Below, piece by piece: positions 62,306-64,000 of a stretch of 64,000 bases of DNA. Each line of letters opens with the position of its first letter. The stretch's first letter is position 1. The notes below the pieces were generated by a model. That model saw nothing but the letters and a program-made list of their open reading frames with translations. It was not told where the DNA came from and made no database searches. The stretch comes from Uliginosibacterium sp. (GTDB taxonomy: Bacteria; Pseudomonadota; Gammaproteobacteria; Burkholderiales; Rhodocyclaceae), in the NCBI GenBank assembly GCA_016718265.1, contig JADKDZ010000012.1:62001-126000 (forward strand). Direction: 5' to 3'. Both the position numbers and the translations under genes were made by a program.

Positions 62306-62713
62306 CTAGCGAAAAGTTGCCAGACGATGGCCAGCATAGCTGGTCAGCACCGGCACCAGCACGCCAACGAGGTGGGCAATCGCTTCGCCATGGCGTACCA
62401 CGCCCAAGGCCGGCAACACCCAGCGTGCCAGCACCACACTGATCACCAGTGTCTGCAACACGGCCAACAGATTGACGGCAACGAACTTGGCCACCTGCGG
62501 CGCCAGCGCCTTGCCTGTCGCATCAAAGACGTACGCCCGCATCAATAGAAAAGCGACTGTCATCCCGACCAGATAGGCCAGAACGATAGACAGCTCGTAG
62601 CCCAACCACAGGCTGAAGAGAAAGCGGGAACCGTAATTGCAGGCTGCGGCAAAGCCGCCCGCCGCCAGAAAGCGCACAAACTGGTAGTTAAGCGCCACGC
62701 TCGCATCAGGCAT
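62306..62713 (-). CDS. Second GtrA-family membrane protein
   Basis: 135 residues, four membrane helices: YQFVRFLAAGGFAAACNYGSR, SIVLAYLVGMTVAFLLMRAY, FVAVNLLAVLQTLVISVVLA, HLVGVLVPVLTSYAGHRLATFR. The ATG at 62713 overlaps the oxidoreductase stop by 8 nt; an open frame of 68 codons upstream was dropped. It is only distantly like the first GtrA here, suggesting two separate flipping or transfer steps. Confidence 0.86.
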   Translation of the reverse strand: MPDASVALNYQFVRFLAAGGFAAACNYGSRFLFSLWLGYELSIVLAYLVGMTVAFLLMRAYVFDATGKALAPQVAKFVAVNLLAVLQTLVISVVLARWVLPALGVVRHGEAIAHLVGVLVPVLTSYAGHRLATFR

Positions 62714-64000
62714 TGCCGCCCCCGTGCCAGACTGGCAGCTTGGCCCCGAGAGCCATGCTCTCGCAGATGGAACGATCTTCGGGGTAATAGTGCGAGGTAT
62801 CCGCCATGAACAAACCGGCCACCTTGCTCTGCATGGGGGGCAGGGCCGCAAAGAAATCCGGGGTGCAGACCGTCTGAGCGAACTCGTATCGATGGGCGGC
62901 ACTCGCGATAACGTCATCAGTCGAGAATGTCGGCCGGATCAGCTGCATGTACCGTAGCGTCTCATCGATAAAAGTCTGCGGATCCCGCGCGTACTTGGGA
63001 TGGCTCTGCGGCATGTAGTACGGCGCGTAAACAATTGAGGATTCTCCATCCAGCGGATTGAGGTTGGAGTACTCGATCAAGCCCGGAATCTCAATGCGTG
63101 GATCGTTGATGTTCAACCAGAAATTGTGGGTGAAAGGCTTCTTCAACTTGAGCAAGACGCAGATCACGCCCACATTTTTGATCGCTGCGATCTTGGTGGC
63201 CTCGTCTTCCGGAAGACCAGGGAGCATCCGCGACAGATAGGGCAGCGGAATGGTGGAGACAACCGTATCAAAACGCTGCAGCTGGCCTCTGACCTGTACA
63301 CCGAAATCCTTGCGCCCTGGGCCTCCTGTGGGATGGCCACCGACTCCAACAGGCGCGTTGAGAACGATCTCCCCGCCCATTGCACGAATGCGCTCTGCAA
63401 GTACCTCCAGCAGAACTTCCGAGCCCCCTTCGAGGTAGCCCATACGCTCTTCGAATACGCTCTTGCGCGAAAGCGCAACGCGTTTGATCCGTGTACCGAG
63501 CCAGGCGGCAGACAAGCTGTCCTGATACTCGTAGAACTTGTAGTGAAACAGTGGCTTCCACAACACGTCAAACGCCGCCTCGCCAATCCCGCGTTTGAGC
63601 CAGTCACTTGACGAGATTTTGTCCAGCGCACACCAGTCTTTCACCCCTTTGGCTGACATCACCTGCAGCCCATAACGGAACTTCTGCACCAGCGACAGCC
63701 CAGGGAACTTCAGCAAGGCAACCGGATTTCCCCAATCATGCAAGACACCGTTGTAATAAAAACCCATGCGTGTCGACGTCCATTTTAGACGCGACGTCAA
63801 GCCAAGCTCATCAAGATACGCAAACAGCGGTGTGTCCGGACCACAGACAAAGTGGTAGTACCGCTCGATGCGCGTGCAGGCAAAATCGAACGCTGCCGAC
63901 ATGCCGCCGATCCGGTCATCCGCCTCAAAAATCGTGACTTTGTCGCCCGCCTTGGCAAGCTCATACGCAACGGCCAAGCCCATGGGGCCCGCGCCAATGA
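62706..64000 (-). CDS. FAD/NAD(P)-dependent oxidoreductase, N terminus beyond the window
   Basis: The frame is open to the right edge and reads IGAGPMGLAVAYELAKAGDKVTIFEA, the FAD Rossmann loop, so the start is outside. It has amine-oxidase/UDP-galactopyranose-mutase-like features (WKPLFHYKFYEYQDSLSAAW, MGYLEGGSEVLLEVLAERI) and a C-terminal YYPEDRSICESMALG. Likely flavin-dependent redox or mutase chemistry on a sugar or prenyl intermediate, inferred from neighbours. Confidence 0.85.
   Translation of the reverse strand, partial: IGAGPMGLAVAYELAKAGDKVTIFEADDRIGGMSAAFDFACTRIERYYHFVCGPDTPLFAYLDELGLTSRLKWTSTRMGFYYNGVLHDWGNPVALLKFPGLSLVQKFRYGLQVMSAKGVKDWCALDKISSSDWLKRGIGEAAFDVLWKPLFHYKFYEYQDSLSAAWLGTRIKRVALSRKSVFEERMGYLEGGSEVLLEVLAERIRAMGGEIVLNAPVGVGGHPTGGPGRKDFGVQVRGQLQRFDTVVSTIPLPYLSRMLPGLPEDEATKIAAIKNVGVICVLLKLKKPFTHNFWLNINDPRIEIPGLIEYSNLNPLDGESSIVYAPYYMPQSHPKYARDPQTFIDETLRYMQLIRPTFSTDDVIASAAHRYEFAQTVCTPDFFAALPPMQSKVAGLFMADTSHYYPEDRSICESMALGAKLPVWHGGGNA

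Noticed and set aside
1..64000. CRISPR arrays, insertion sequences, prophage or integrases
   Set aside because: No repeat-spacer arrays, transposase motifs, terminal inverted repeats or phage genes were seen.

Overview
This window reads as a chromosomal segment of a GC-rich betaproteobacterium. The ispB-rplU-rpmA-obgE-proB block, the T2SS layout and the A. vinelandii-like nifUS fit the Rhodocyclales or a close relative; that placement is inferred from gene content, not computed. NifU and NifS behind a complete NifA/IHF/sigma-54 promoter indicate a nitrogen fixer. Coding density is high. The first part carries genes on both strands, while almost everything from 16.7 kb onward is on the minus strand.

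Layout. 0-2.1 kb: a two-component pair whose regulator begins before the window. 2.1-4.9 kb: nifUS. 4.9-13.7 kb: housekeeping genes (tRNA-Pro, ispB, rplU-rpmA-obgE, proB, tilS, accA) with a REC-HD-GYP regulator, an Hpt protein and a lytic transglycosylase between them. 13.8-24 kb: a PilZ-like unknown, thyA-folA, ubiD, a MEKHLA protein, a soluble LacI-type-sensor histidine kinase, ubiA and recG. 24-27 kb: a cheX-cheY-membrane CheA-like kinase operon. 27-33.4 kb: dctP, ridA, fliW, SPOR and DUF2802 proteins, a MATE exporter and a FadL-type porin. 33.4-39.2 kb: an ABC polysaccharide-export operon (parvulin remnant, wzm, split wzt, acyltransferase, glycosyltransferase, epimerase). 39.3-41.6 kb: a broken surface-protein gene and a lipoprotein. 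41.7-52.1 kb: a type II secretion operon, gspEFGHIJKLMN-D. 52.2-64 kb: a tightly packed polyprenyl-phosphate glycan operon running off the right edge.

How the genes may work together. The last operon has the three enzymes that make decaprenyl-phospho-arabinose in mycobacteria (HAD-UbiA phosphoribosyltransferase, DprE1-like oxidase, DprE2-like reductase). With them are GtrA/GtrB proteins, a flippase-like membrane protein, a methyltransferase, an FAD oxidoreductase, and an unusual 871-residue fusion of acyltransferase-3 to a GT-C-like glycosyltransferase. I infer a lipid-linked furanose made in the cytoplasm, flipped, and transferred and acylated in the periplasm. It is the best candidate for a little-described system here.

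A second window-wide signal is frameshifting. wzt, gspD and the HAD-UbiA gene are each restored by one added base, two of them in homopolymers. The parvulin and surface-protein genes have several shifts each. The first 36 kb shows none that I could find. Either the 36-61 kb stretch has residual sequence errors or several surface and secretion genes are decaying. Read-level data would decide.
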